A stretch of DNA of 64,000 bases from the NCBI RefSeq assembly GCF_011927835.1, contig NZ_JAATJH010000010.1:1-64000 (forward strand), in the 5' to 3' direction. Below are positions 18,481-26,329 of this stretch, in pieces; the stretch's first letter is position 1; each line of letters starts with the position of its first letter. This DNA is from Neolewinella antarctica (GTDB lineage: Bacteria > Bacteroidota > Bacteroidia > Chitinophagales > Saprospiraceae). A model generated the notes under the pieces. That model was not told the DNA's origin. It ran no database searches and saw only the letters and a program-made list of their open reading frames with translations. Made by a program: the position numbers and the translations under genes.

Positions 18481-18769
18481 GCACACAACGTTCGCAGCAA
18501 CGCAGGCCGCCGTCTCAATAGAAACCAAGATACATCAATCTACGGCAAGGTGGGCGGACCATAAGCGAACATTCACAAAAACCGCGGCCGACGCAGGAGG
18601 ACGGGGAATTTTGTGAATTGAGAGCGTTGGGGCGACCACCGGACCAGCTCTTTTCTTCCACTTTTTGCGTAAAAGCGAAGCCACGCAAAAAGTTGAAGAA
18701 AAGAGCGGAACTAAAACCGGAATCCTCAAACCTTCGGGGCGGCTTGTCGCTTGCTGCTGTGTTGTGTGC
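18481..18769 (-). repeat. attC2 (type 1)
   Basis: About 289-bp attC-like site. Left core GCACACAAC (18481-18489) starts cassette 3; right core GTTGTGTGC (18761-18769) closes cassette 2. Cassettes 2 and 3 therefore share identical core sequences. Confidence 0.87.
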
Positions 18770-18890
18770 ATTTTATTTATTTTAGGCCTTCGAATAACTT
18801 TAGAATGAAGAATATCTTAATTTGATATATCGACTCTGACTTAATTGAGGCGAACAATTTTTTACACGTGCTACATCAAATATTAATTGA

Positions 18891-20315
18891 TCATTTTAAT
18901 TTTACTTTGAAACTAGATGGAGTCCAAGAGAAATCATTCTTCAACCCTTCATAAGAAATAATATGAAATTTAAAATTTGGCACTCTACTGGGCGTATAAT
19001 CATAACATATGTAAACATAATAAGAAGTTTTATACATTTCTAATGCCTTAAGTTCATTACCCGTGAAATTGAAAGCTTGCCAGTTATTAGATTTGGTCGA
19101 TTTTACTTCTATATGTCTAAGTGTACCATTCGATTCGCTAAATACATCAAATCCATATCCATCACCGTATTCTTTACTGACATGGATGACTTTTCCGTCT
19201 TGATTCAATCTGTTCAATTCATATTGAAGAACAGCTTTCTCTCCTTGATCACCTATAAATTTATTTGTAGTATGATCGATATTTACATGTCCAACTTCTC
19301 TTGGAGCATAAGCATTAAATTTTATCAACCCAGATTTAAATACATCAGTGTTAAATTCAATTTCTTCAATTCCGATACCATTGCTTTTAAACACCTTATT
19401 AGATTCACTTTCTAATCCCTTGTTATGATCTGAAATATTAGATAGTTTTTTGATGGTTTTAGACTTTGCATTATTTTTCTTAGTTTTATTCAAGGGTAGA
19501 TCATCATTTATCCTAGTTGGTTTTACAAAGTAGCTCTGATTTCTCTTTTTTATGTAATTGGCTTCCCAGACTCTTCTCTCATCTGCCTTCTCTACCTCTC
19601 TTAACTTTTCTTGTATCTTAATATTATCTGTTAGCTCTTTCACCTTTTCCTGCTCTGATATATATGCCCTGGAAACTTTAAAAAAATCAACATTCTTACT
19701 TCCCTGATATCTATTCCAAAGATAATTCGCATCTTTAGTTGCTGTTCTTAACAAATCAAAAGTAGACTTGTGCTTTGGTGTATATTCATAACATCTTTTA
19801 ACATAATCTATATCTTCGCTAAGCAAAAGTAATAAAGTTCCTTGCAGTCTTTTTCTAAAATATCGGTCTTTGATTCTATGAATTTTATTTACCATTTCAG
19901 AAACAAACTTCAGCTCAGTCCAATTACTTCCTTTTAGAATATTTATATTCCCATTATTATAGTATTCAATGTCCTCCTTTGTTAAAGACTTTGTTCTTAT
20001 TATCTTACTATCATGAATTGAATGAAAACTATCCATTATTACCGTCACCCCATATATTAAACCTATGAGTATGAGTATAAATCCCAAGGTGAAAGAAAAA
20101 TTATTCATTATATTCACCCCAGATAAAAAGCTCACTAAAATAACAATATACCCCCATTTTGATCCCTTTGATTTAAGCAGTTGAGACTTATCAATAATTT
20201 TGGTCCTCAGTTGACTATACCTTCTATCCTTTATATCAGCAATCACTTGTTCTTGCATAAATTCATGTAAGATACCATAATACCTATCAGTTAAAATACT
20301 ATTTTCCGCTATCAT
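18891..20315 (-). CDS. Two-TM protein with DUF3883-like nuclease domain, cassette 2
   Basis: About 474 residues. Two membrane segments lie near the N-terminus (about residues 55-72 and 75-95), followed by a long charged helical region (about 100-330). The C-terminus (about 355-470) reads FIGDQGEKAVLQYEL, GDGYGFDVFS, HIEVKSTKS, FTGNELKALEMYKTSYYVYI. This matches DUF3883, a restriction-endonuclease-like fold with D...EVK catalytic residues. The chosen ATG at 20315 begins MIAENSIL; an in-frame TTG at 20357 is an alternative. A membrane-tethered nuclease suggests an effector in defence, by inference. Sole gene of cassette 2. Confidence 0.75.
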   Translation of the reverse strand: MIAENSILTDRYYGILHEFMQEQVIADIKDRRYSQLRTKIIDKSQLLKSKGSKWGYIVILVSFLSGVNIMNNFSFTLGFILILIGLIYGVTVIMDSFHSIHDSKIIRTKSLTKEDIEYYNNGNINILKGSNWTELKFVSEMVNKIHRIKDRYFRKRLQGTLLLLLSEDIDYVKRCYEYTPKHKSTFDLLRTATKDANYLWNRYQGSKNVDFFKVSRAYISEQEKVKELTDNIKIQEKLREVEKADERRVWEANYIKKRNQSYFVKPTRINDDLPLNKTKKNNAKSKTIKKLSNISDHNKGLESESNKVFKSNGIGIEEIEFNTDVFKSGLIKFNAYAPREVGHVNIDHTTNKFIGDQGEKAVLQYELNRLNQDGKVIHVSKEYGDGYGFDVFSESNGTLRHIEVKSTKSNNWQAFNFTGNELKALEMYKTSYYVYICYDYTPSRVPNFKFHIISYEGLKNDFSWTPSSFKVKLK

Positions 20316-20394
20316 TATATAAGCTTTTGATGCCACATCATGGCTCTTGGTGATCAAAGACAGTCTATACTAAGGTGAGAATTTATATTTTGTT

Positions 20395-20679
20395 GCACAC
20401 AACGTTCGCAGCAACGCAGGCCGCCTTCTCAATCGATACCAAGATACGTTAATCTGCGGCAAGGTGGGCGGGCCATAAGCGAACATTTAAAAAAACCTGG
20501 CGCTCTTCGCGGCAGGAATTTTTTAAATTGAGAGCGTTGGACCGACCACCGGACCAGCTTTTTTCTTCAACTTTTTGCGTAAAAGCGAAGCCACGCAAAA
20601 AGTTGAAGAAAAGAGCGGCATTAGAACCAGCATTCTCAACCCTTTATGGCGGCTTGTCGCTTGCTGCCGTGTTAGCGGC
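20395..20679 (-). repeat. attC1 (type 2)
   Basis: About 285-bp attC-like site. Left core GCACACAAC (20395-20403) starts cassette 2; right core GTTAGCGGC (20671-20679) closes cassette 1 and matches the attI junction GCCGCTAAC at 22041-22049. Confidence 0.88.
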
Positions 20680-20848
20680 ATTTAATTTAGCATAGGAAAG
20701 GCTCTATACTTCACTATCTATGGAAAATCTACAGTCACATATGTGCTTTTACATTTGAATTTAAAATTCAATAAGTATATCCTATCTCAACCTAGATTAT
20801 CAATAAATTCAAATTTTTGCAGGCTGTCGTATTGAAGATTTGACAATT

Positions 20849-21967
20849 TTATTTTCTTGCGTAATCTTCGTCGGATAGAATAGGGAACTCTTGGGCGTGG
20901 ATTCTTATATTATTGTATAGAGATTCTATATCTCTTTTCTCGTAATACTCTTCTAATTGATTCATAGAATGCCATCTAGAACCAATAATATTCTCTATAA
21001 ACAACTCGGAAAAAACTGTGCTTGATATATTTCTTCCTTTTGAGTTCGACTTGGTAATTTTATCATCATCCCCAATATTTTTCATAACTTCGCAAATCGG
21101 AAGATGTATTCCTGATGACTTCAACTTTTTTTGTACCATTTGCAGCTTTTCTGTGGGACGTAAAAAACCGCAACAGAATGGCATTCGATAAAGGTCACTA
21201 TGATTGTTTCCGATCTCACTTTTACAGAATCCAACACTACATAAGTTGCTCTGCATTTTGTTTAATTGATCCTTAATATTTCCTTGCTTTAGATATAGTA
21301 CACCCTTGTCCCAAGTTTTATATTGCAAATGAACAAAACGTACACGTTCATTGACCAGATCGAAAATTTCGTAAATCAAATCAGCACCGAGTATGTGCTC
21401 GTCTCTATCTGGATGCAAGAGTCTTAATCGTAGCATTCTTTCCCCATCAAGATTATAGTCTTTTACTTGCTCATCCTCATAAATTTGTTTTTGCACAAAT
21501 GGATGCCTCTTTGCTATGAAGAAATCGTGCTCTAAGATTTTGTGCTCGGATAATCTTTTGGGAGAGAAAAACTTCCTTGCAGCTTTTAGTCGATACAATT
21601 GCGTTCTGAGAAATTTCAACTTAGATGCATCATCTGTTGTCTTTAACCACTCTTGGTGTTCGTCTATATCCTTTTCTAGTAATGATTCAGGCGTTGTTGT
21701 AAATAACGAGTTTGGATCATCTACAACTGAAGCCTTTTCCTTATAATATTTTACAGTATCACTTTCATTTTTTACTTCTATTAAGTTTACAACCTTTGAA
21801 TATAGTTCTTCATCCAAATCATAGAGCATATTCAGGGTTTGCTCGTATGTAGTAGGTTGAGTTCTTCTTCTGGCAATCGTTGTAGCTTCTCTCAGTGCTC
21901 TAACTACGGCAAAAGCAGAATTCTTTCTCTCAACCTCATCAATCTTCTCATCTTCAAAGTAGTTCAT
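20849..21967 (-). CDS. Putative REase-like protein, attI-proximal cassette 1
   Basis: A 372-residue soluble protein that I do not recognise as a named family. The N-terminal half is helical and charged. Residues 193-220 read LGADLIYEIFDLVNERVRFVHLQYKTWD, with D196 and Q215-x-K217 spaced like the D...(E/Q)xK core of restriction-endonuclease folds. A Cys-rich stretch follows (C243, C248, C265, C266), which could bind zinc. The nuclease idea is inference. It starts with ATG at 21967, about 74 bp inside the attI/cassette junction, and as the first cassette it should be the most recently captured and best expressed if integron rules apply. Confidence 0.65.
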   Translation of the reverse strand: MNYFEDEKIDEVERKNSAFAVVRALREATTIARRRTQPTTYEQTLNMLYDLDEELYSKVVNLIEVKNESDTVKYYKEKASVVDDPNSLFTTTPESLLEKDIDEHQEWLKTTDDASKLKFLRTQLYRLKAARKFFSPKRLSEHKILEHDFFIAKRHPFVQKQIYEDEQVKDYNLDGERMLRLRLLHPDRDEHILGADLIYEIFDLVNERVRFVHLQYKTWDKGVLYLKQGNIKDQLNKMQSNLCSVGFCKSEIGNNHSDLYRMPFCCGFLRPTEKLQMVQKKLKSSGIHLPICEVMKNIGDDDKITKSNSKGRNISSTVFSELFIENIIGSRWHSMNQLEEYYEKRDIESLYNNIRIHAQEFPILSDEDYARK

Positions 21968-22040
21968 TCGCGAATATAATACTTGTTTAACTCTTTAAAT
22001 ATTTGAAGCGCTTTAGTAGACTCAATCTCTTAATTTTGTT

Positions 22041-22090
22041 GCCGCTAACGTTCGCATATACCTATTGCACAATATACGGTTGCACGTAAT
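22041..22090 (-). other. attI-like primary recombination site
   Basis: Reading the minus strand, GAACGTTAGCGGC marks the junction with cassette 1, matching attC right ends up to CGAACGTT. The plus-strand sequence then departs from the attC arm after GTTCGCA and never forms the attC hairpin, as expected for attI. Two TTGCAC repeats (22065-22070 and 22080-22085), 15 bp apart, are candidate recombinase-binding sites. The right boundary is not defined by sequence. Confidence 0.7.
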
Positions 22091-22148
22091 AGTCATATCT
22101 GTCCTCCAAAATTACACAATATTCTTCGAATATGGAGGAACAACGCAA

Positions 22149-23309
22149 CTACAAGCGATCCAAAGGGCTGATGACGCCGACCTTCTCTTTGGTGCTGACA
22201 TGGGTATAGATCTCCGTCGTTTTGCTACTAGCGTGGCCGAGGAGTTCCTGGATGTGGCGCAGGCTGGTGCCCGCTTCCAGGAGGTGGGTCGCGTAGCTGT
22301 GGCGGAGGGTGTGGACGGTGCAGTAGGGGTTCACGCCACTTAACTCCACAGCTTTGCGCAGGATGGTTTGAACGCTGCGCACGGAGTACTGACCGGCACC
22401 CTGGCCTTCGAAGAGCCAGTATTCCGGGACGTACTCTACGAAGTATTCGCGGAGTTCTACCAGAAATTTGCTGGATAGCGTGGTGTACCGGTCTTTTTTG
22501 CCTTTGCCTCCGTGGACGAAGATTTGCATTCGGTCCGACCTTACGTCGGCAATCCTGAGGTTGACGACTTCGCTCAGGCGCAGGCCGCCTCCGTAAATAA
22601 TTTTGAGAACACACCGGTGCTTTACGTTAGGTATCGCAGCAAACAGACGCCTGACTTCTTCAACGCTAAGCACGGTCGGTAGCTTTTGACGCTTCTTCGG
22701 TCGCAGTTCGATAAATGCCTTTTCCCTACCCTCTACTTTTTCCAGCCAGAATTTGATGGCGTTCAGCATTTGGCCCTGGGTGCTTTCCGCGTAGTTGCCC
22801 TGCTCTACCCGATCGACAATGTACGTTCTGATTAAGTCATTGGTAATCCCGTCTACATTAAGACCGGGGTGGACGCCGAGAAAAGTTTTGATGTGTGTTA
22901 AATAGCTCTTTATGGTTCGCCAGCTGTAGCGGAGTACGGTTAGCTGTTCTTCCGTCCGGTGTAGAGCTTCTTGCCAGTGTGGGGGTAGCGGAACTTGATT
23001 CAGGATTGGCTTTACGCGTTTGCGACTCTTCGTAGAAGCTACTACTTTGGGGGCGGCAGTCGTTCCATTGGTAGCGTAAGAAGCCCGCGGCGTATCCCAA
23101 ACCAGACTGTCCTCGCCGAACATCGCCCGTAGCATCTGCTTGGTTTCTACGGAGGCCGGTGCAACCCACCGCTTACAGTCCTGATCGAATCTGATGCCCG
23201 GTATCACCGCGGTCTTTCCGTAAAAGTCTTCGATGAATGTTTGCGGGCAAAAGGCATAGCAGGTGTAACCGCTAATCTCTATGGTCCTGATCTTGACGTT
23301 GTTACTCAT
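22149..23309 (-). CDS. Xer-like tyrosine recombinase acting as integron integrase
   Basis: About 386 residues from ATG at 23309 (MSNNVKIRTIEISG); an ATG at 23345 would add 12. There is an N-terminal extension of about 100 residues, then a SAM-like core-binding domain (LRYSWRTIKSYLTHIKTFL) and a catalytic domain with all key residues: Arg in GGGLRLSEV, Lys in GGKGKKDR, HTLRH, LGHAS, and Tyr in TTEIYTHV. The Lys to first His spacing is 64 residues, close to XerC/XerD; IntI1 has about 106 because of its extra IntI-specific segment, which is absent here. The C-terminus GVISPLDRL recalls IntI ends. The gene points toward the array, with its stop about 60-110 bp from attI, opposite to classical integrons. 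Confidence 0.9.
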   Translation of the reverse strand: MSNNVKIRTIEISGYTCYAFCPQTFIEDFYGKTAVIPGIRFDQDCKRWVAPASVETKQMLRAMFGEDSLVWDTPRASYATNGTTAAPKVVASTKSRKRVKPILNQVPLPPHWQEALHRTEEQLTVLRYSWRTIKSYLTHIKTFLGVHPGLNVDGITNDLIRTYIVDRVEQGNYAESTQGQMLNAIKFWLEKVEGREKAFIELRPKKRQKLPTVLSVEEVRRLFAAIPNVKHRCVLKIIYGGGLRLSEVVNLRIADVRSDRMQIFVHGGKGKKDRYTTLSSKFLVELREYFVEYVPEYWLFEGQGAGQYSVRSVQTILRKAVELSGVNPYCTVHTLRHSYATHLLEAGTSLRHIQELLGHASSKTTEIYTHVSTKEKVGVISPLDRL

Positions 23310-23632
23310 ATTACAAAGAACAACCGACCGACGCAAGCAACCCATCTACAAACGAATAATTGCGAATATATTCGTATAAATACGGATATGGTTTAGGTGG
23401 GGTTTGGGTAGTTTCGAGTGCGAATAGTTTCGTGCACCGGTGGAAGCTGTGCCGCCAAACCCATCACCCTGCACCCGCGACCGCGCCAAAATATACTTAC
23501 GAACCGGGAAATACAAGACCAGCTCCGTGGCGATAATGTAGTAATGAATTAAAGCCATCTAACAAAACCGTCTTTGCTCATGTGTCTTGTACTACTGCTA
23601 TCGCAATTGCTACGTAGCAATAATCCGCCCCG
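23310..23632. promoter_or_regulatory. Upstream region of recombinase with palindrome
   Basis: 323 bp between the recombinase start and ftsK. A perfect 12-bp palindrome CGAATATATTCG lies at 23363-23374, just upstream of the recombinase, next to related CGAATAAT and GCGAATA units; it is a candidate operator. A copy of the dispersed 16-bp repeat lies at 23471-23486. No convincing gene. Confidence 0.4.
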
Positions 23633-26167
23633 CTACCCCCGGTTCCGCAGGTCGTCAATGAACCGCGTCAACTCGTTTTCGTCGTAAACGAGCACCTCCC
23701 GGGGTTTGCTGCCCTGGGCGGGGCCAACCAGGCCGAGTTGCTCCATCTGGTCCATGATGCGGCCAGCGCGGTTGTAACCCAGTTTGAGGCGGCGCTGGAT
23801 CATCGAGGTGGAGCCGTGCTGCTGGGAAATGATGAGGCGGGCGGCGTCCTCGAAATTGTCATCCAAATCGGCGTAAGAAAGTGAGCCGGAGCCCGCCATC
23901 TCTTCGTCGGTGTTGTACTCGGGCAACAAGTAAGGTTCGACGTAGCCACGCTGTTTGCCGATAAAATTGATGACTTCTTCCACCTCGGGGGTGTCGACGA
24001 AGGCACCCTGCAGCCGGACGATGTCTCCGGCATTGGACAACAACATGTCTCCCCGCCCAATCAACTGATCGGCACCGCCGCCGTCCAGGATCGTGCGGGA
24101 ATCAACTTTTGCCGTCACTTTGTAAGCTATCCGTGCGGGGAAGTTGGCCTTGATAACACCCGTGATAATGTTGACCGAAGGACGCTGCGTCGCAATCACG
24201 AGGTGAATACCAACCGCGCGTGAAAGCTGCGCCAAGCGGGCAATCGGCATCTCGACTTCCTTACCCGCCGTCATGATCAAATCGGCAAATTCGTCGATGA
24301 TGAGTACGATGAAGGGGAGGAATTTATGTCCCTTCTCCGGATTCAGGCGACGGGCCACGAACTTCTCATTGTACTCTTTGATGTTTCGCGCGGATGCTTT
24401 TTTCAGTAAGTCGTAGCGCTGATCCATTTCGATGCAGAGGGAATTCAGCACGTGAATTACCTTGGTTGTCTCCGTAGTAATTGGTTCCGTCTGGCCGGGA
24501 AGAAAGGCCAGGAAATGGCTCTCCAGTTTAGCGTAAGGGAAGAGCTCTACTTTTTTGGGGTCGATCATGACCAACTTCACCTGCGACGGGTGTTTTTTGT
24601 AAAGCAGCGACATGATGATCGAGTTGATGCCCACCGATTTACCCTGACCGGTCGCGCCGGCTACCAACAGGTGCGGCATCTTCGCGAGGTCGGCGATCAG
24701 CACTTCGTTCTTGATCGTTTTACCGAGCGCAAGCGGCAGGTCCATCTTGGCGTTCTGGAACTTTTCGGATTCCAGGACTTCCCGCATGGATACCATTTGG
24801 GGGTTCTTATTCGGCACCTCGATACCGATCGTGCCGCGCCCGGGTATGGGGGCAATAATCCGAATACCGAGGGCGGCCAGCGAAAGGGCGATGTCGTCCT
24901 CCAGGTTTTTAATCTTGGAAATCCGCACGCCCGGTGCGGGGACAATCTCGTAGAGTGTCACCGTGGGGCCGATCGTCGCCCTGATTTTCGTAATCTCGAT
25001 CTTATAGTTTAATAAGGTCTCAATGATCTGGTCCTTGTTGGCTTCGAGCTCGCTGCGGTCGACTTCGGCGCTTCCCGTCTCGCGCTCGAGCAACAGGCCG
25101 ACGTGCGGTGGCGTGAAGTTGGGCAGGTCCAGGGTCGGGTCGTAGGGCTCGGTGTGGTTCTGATTCTGGGCGGTGACGGCGAGATCGGTATTAATTCCGG
25201 TATCACCGTCGGCGAGAATTAGGTTGTCCACGCCGGTTGCCAGCGGATCGGTGCCCACCAGCGTGAGGTCGCCCACCGCGTCCATCGGCATCTCCATTTG
25301 CTTGCCGGCGAGTTGCTCGATTCCCTGATCGCCCAGCGTGGCCGGGCCTTCTATTTCGAAGTCGTCGTCACCACCAGGTCGGAGAATGGCAGCTTTCGCG
25401 CTACTGGGACGCAGGGGCGCGGTCGCGGGTTCGGGGTCAGTGAAAGAAGGAGCAAGGGCCGGTACTTCCCCGTCCCCACCGCTCCCACTAGTATTGTTAG
25501 CACCTGTCCCGTACTTAGTCGGGGCCCCTATCTTACCCCCCCGGAAACGACCGGAGAAGTGATTAATTACGTCATTTTTGATTTGTTCCGGCGTGCCGTT
25601 AAAGTCGATCCGAACCTCAAAAACCAAGTAGATCGCCACGAGCGTGAGCAGTAACAAGATCACGCCAAAGGCACCCAGCACGCGCGTCAGGTGACTGACG
25701 AGGTAGGCCCCCACCGCTCCACCCAGCGGAAAATTCGTGAAGGAGCCAAACAAAAATTCCAGCAAAACCGCGCCGCCCATCATCGCCAACATGACGGTCA
25801 CGAACGGATTGATGAGCTTACTGATCGGTTGCCGGCGCAAGAAATTAAGACCGGCCCGCCAGAGAAGGTAGACGACGCCAAAACTGGGGACGCCGAATAA
25901 GAAATACATCCAGAAATTAGACAAAAACGCCCCCAAACGACCCAACCAGTTGTCCACCGTCGGCCCGTCGTTGAGCAGTAATTTCCAGCTAAAGCGCAGC
26001 ACGCGGTCCTGGTCCACCTTCCACGTGAAAAGGTAGGAAAAGAAGGCCACGCCCAGGTAAACGGCAACGAGAATGAGCAGAATCCCGAATAATTTCGGAA
26101 TGCGTTCGTCACTCAGGCCCATTTTCAGGCTGGCTTGCGCCGAAGAAGATTTTTTAATTTTGGCCAT
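23633..26167 (-). CDS. ftsK: DNA translocase FtsK
   Basis: An 844-residue FtsK/SpoIIIE protein, starting MAKIKKSSSAQ at 26167; the open frame runs 58 codons further up but without a fitting start. Four membrane segments lie in the first 190 residues, followed by a low-complexity linker. Then come the alpha and beta motor domains with Walker A GATGQGKSVG and Walker B LIIDEFADLI, and a C-terminal gamma winged helix (STSMIQRRLKLGYNRAGRIMDQMEQLGLVGP). It pumps DNA at the division septum and activates XerCD at dif. The gene marks the start of ordinary chromosome next to the array. A copy of the 16-bp dispersed repeat (one mismatch) lies inside its linker-coding region at 25417-25432. Confidence 0.97.
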   Translation of the reverse strand: MAKIKKSSSAQASLKMGLSDERIPKLFGILLILVAVYLGVAFFSYLFTWKVDQDRVLRFSWKLLLNDGPTVDNWLGRLGAFLSNFWMYFLFGVPSFGVVYLLWRAGLNFLRRQPISKLINPFVTVMLAMMGGAVLLEFLFGSFTNFPLGGAVGAYLVSHLTRVLGAFGVILLLLTLVAIYLVFEVRIDFNGTPEQIKNDVINHFSGRFRGGKIGAPTKYGTGANNTSGSGGDGEVPALAPSFTDPEPATAPLRPSSAKAAILRPGGDDDFEIEGPATLGDQGIEQLAGKQMEMPMDAVGDLTLVGTDPLATGVDNLILADGDTGINTDLAVTAQNQNHTEPYDPTLDLPNFTPPHVGLLLERETGSAEVDRSELEANKDQIIETLLNYKIEITKIRATIGPTVTLYEIVPAPGVRISKIKNLEDDIALSLAALGIRIIAPIPGRGTIGIEVPNKNPQMVSMREVLESEKFQNAKMDLPLALGKTIKNEVLIADLAKMPHLLVAGATGQGKSVGINSIIMSLLYKKHPSQVKLVMIDPKKVELFPYAKLESHFLAFLPGQTEPITTETTKVIHVLNSLCIEMDQRYDLLKKASARNIKEYNEKFVARRLNPEKGHKFLPFIVLIIDEFADLIMTAGKEVEMPIARLAQLSRAVGIHLVIATQRPSVNIITGVIKANFPARIAYKVTAKVDSRTILDGGGADQLIGRGDMLLSNAGDIVRLQGAFVDTPEVEEVINFIGKQRGYVEPYLLPEYNTDEEMAGSGSLSYADLDDNFEDAARLIISQQHGSTSMIQRRLKLGYNRAGRIMDQMEQLGLVGPAQGSKPREVLVYDENELTRFIDDLRNRG

Positions 26168-26329
26168 ACAGTAAGTCACGGGGGGGGAGAGAAAACAAGG
26201 CAGCCCCGTAAACCGCGAATCTACGAAACCGGGACGGAACAAAACGCATCTACCACCCCCCATCGGTACCCGCCCCCGGAAACTTTTTTGGAGCCGCCCC
26301 GCGTTCCCACCCCACCCGAATTGCCGTCC

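Larger units (their letters stand above)
1..23309 (-). mobile_element. Integron-like gene-cassette array with tyrosine recombinase
   Basis: Fourteen cassettes are separated by long attC-like sites and lead away from an attI-like site at about 22041-22090, next to a tyrosine recombinase. The cassette-forward direction is the minus strand. Reading it, each boundary ends in GTTRRRY-type cores (for example GTTAGGC, GTTAGCG), preceded by GAAC as in known attC 3' ends. Each cassette has its gene first and its attC last. The 9-base core at each cassette start recurs at the far end of that same cassette in 14 of 14 cases. Cassettes are visibly AT-rich compared with the GC-rich chromosome to the right. 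The left edge cuts the last attC, so the array may continue beyond the window. Calling it an integron is based on architecture; activity is not shown. Confidence 0.9.

Noticed and set aside
1567-18771. A 64-78-codon minus-strand frame open inside most type-1 attC sites (for example 9124-9360, 17076-17312, 18535-18771)
   Set aside because: It lies wholly in the palindromic attC, is open because the copies are near identical, is absent from type-2 sites, and the product is a Pro/Lys-rich string with no family. Taken as chance reading of the repeat.
1-22049. CRISPR array
   Set aside because: Repeats are about 290 bp, spaced by whole genes, with hairpins and cassette cores; spacers of uniform short length are absent.
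22065-22343. Plus-strand 92-codon frame over the attI/recombinase end
   Set aside because: It is antisense to the recombinase C-terminus and has no family resemblance.
23346-23558. Minus-strand 70-codon frame between recombinase and ftsK
   Set aside because: It crosses a copy of the dispersed repeat and a palindrome and has no coding signal.
24452-25012. Plus-strand 186-codon frame inside ftsK
   Set aside because: Antisense shadow of a well-conserved gene; GC-rich DNA leaves many such frames open.
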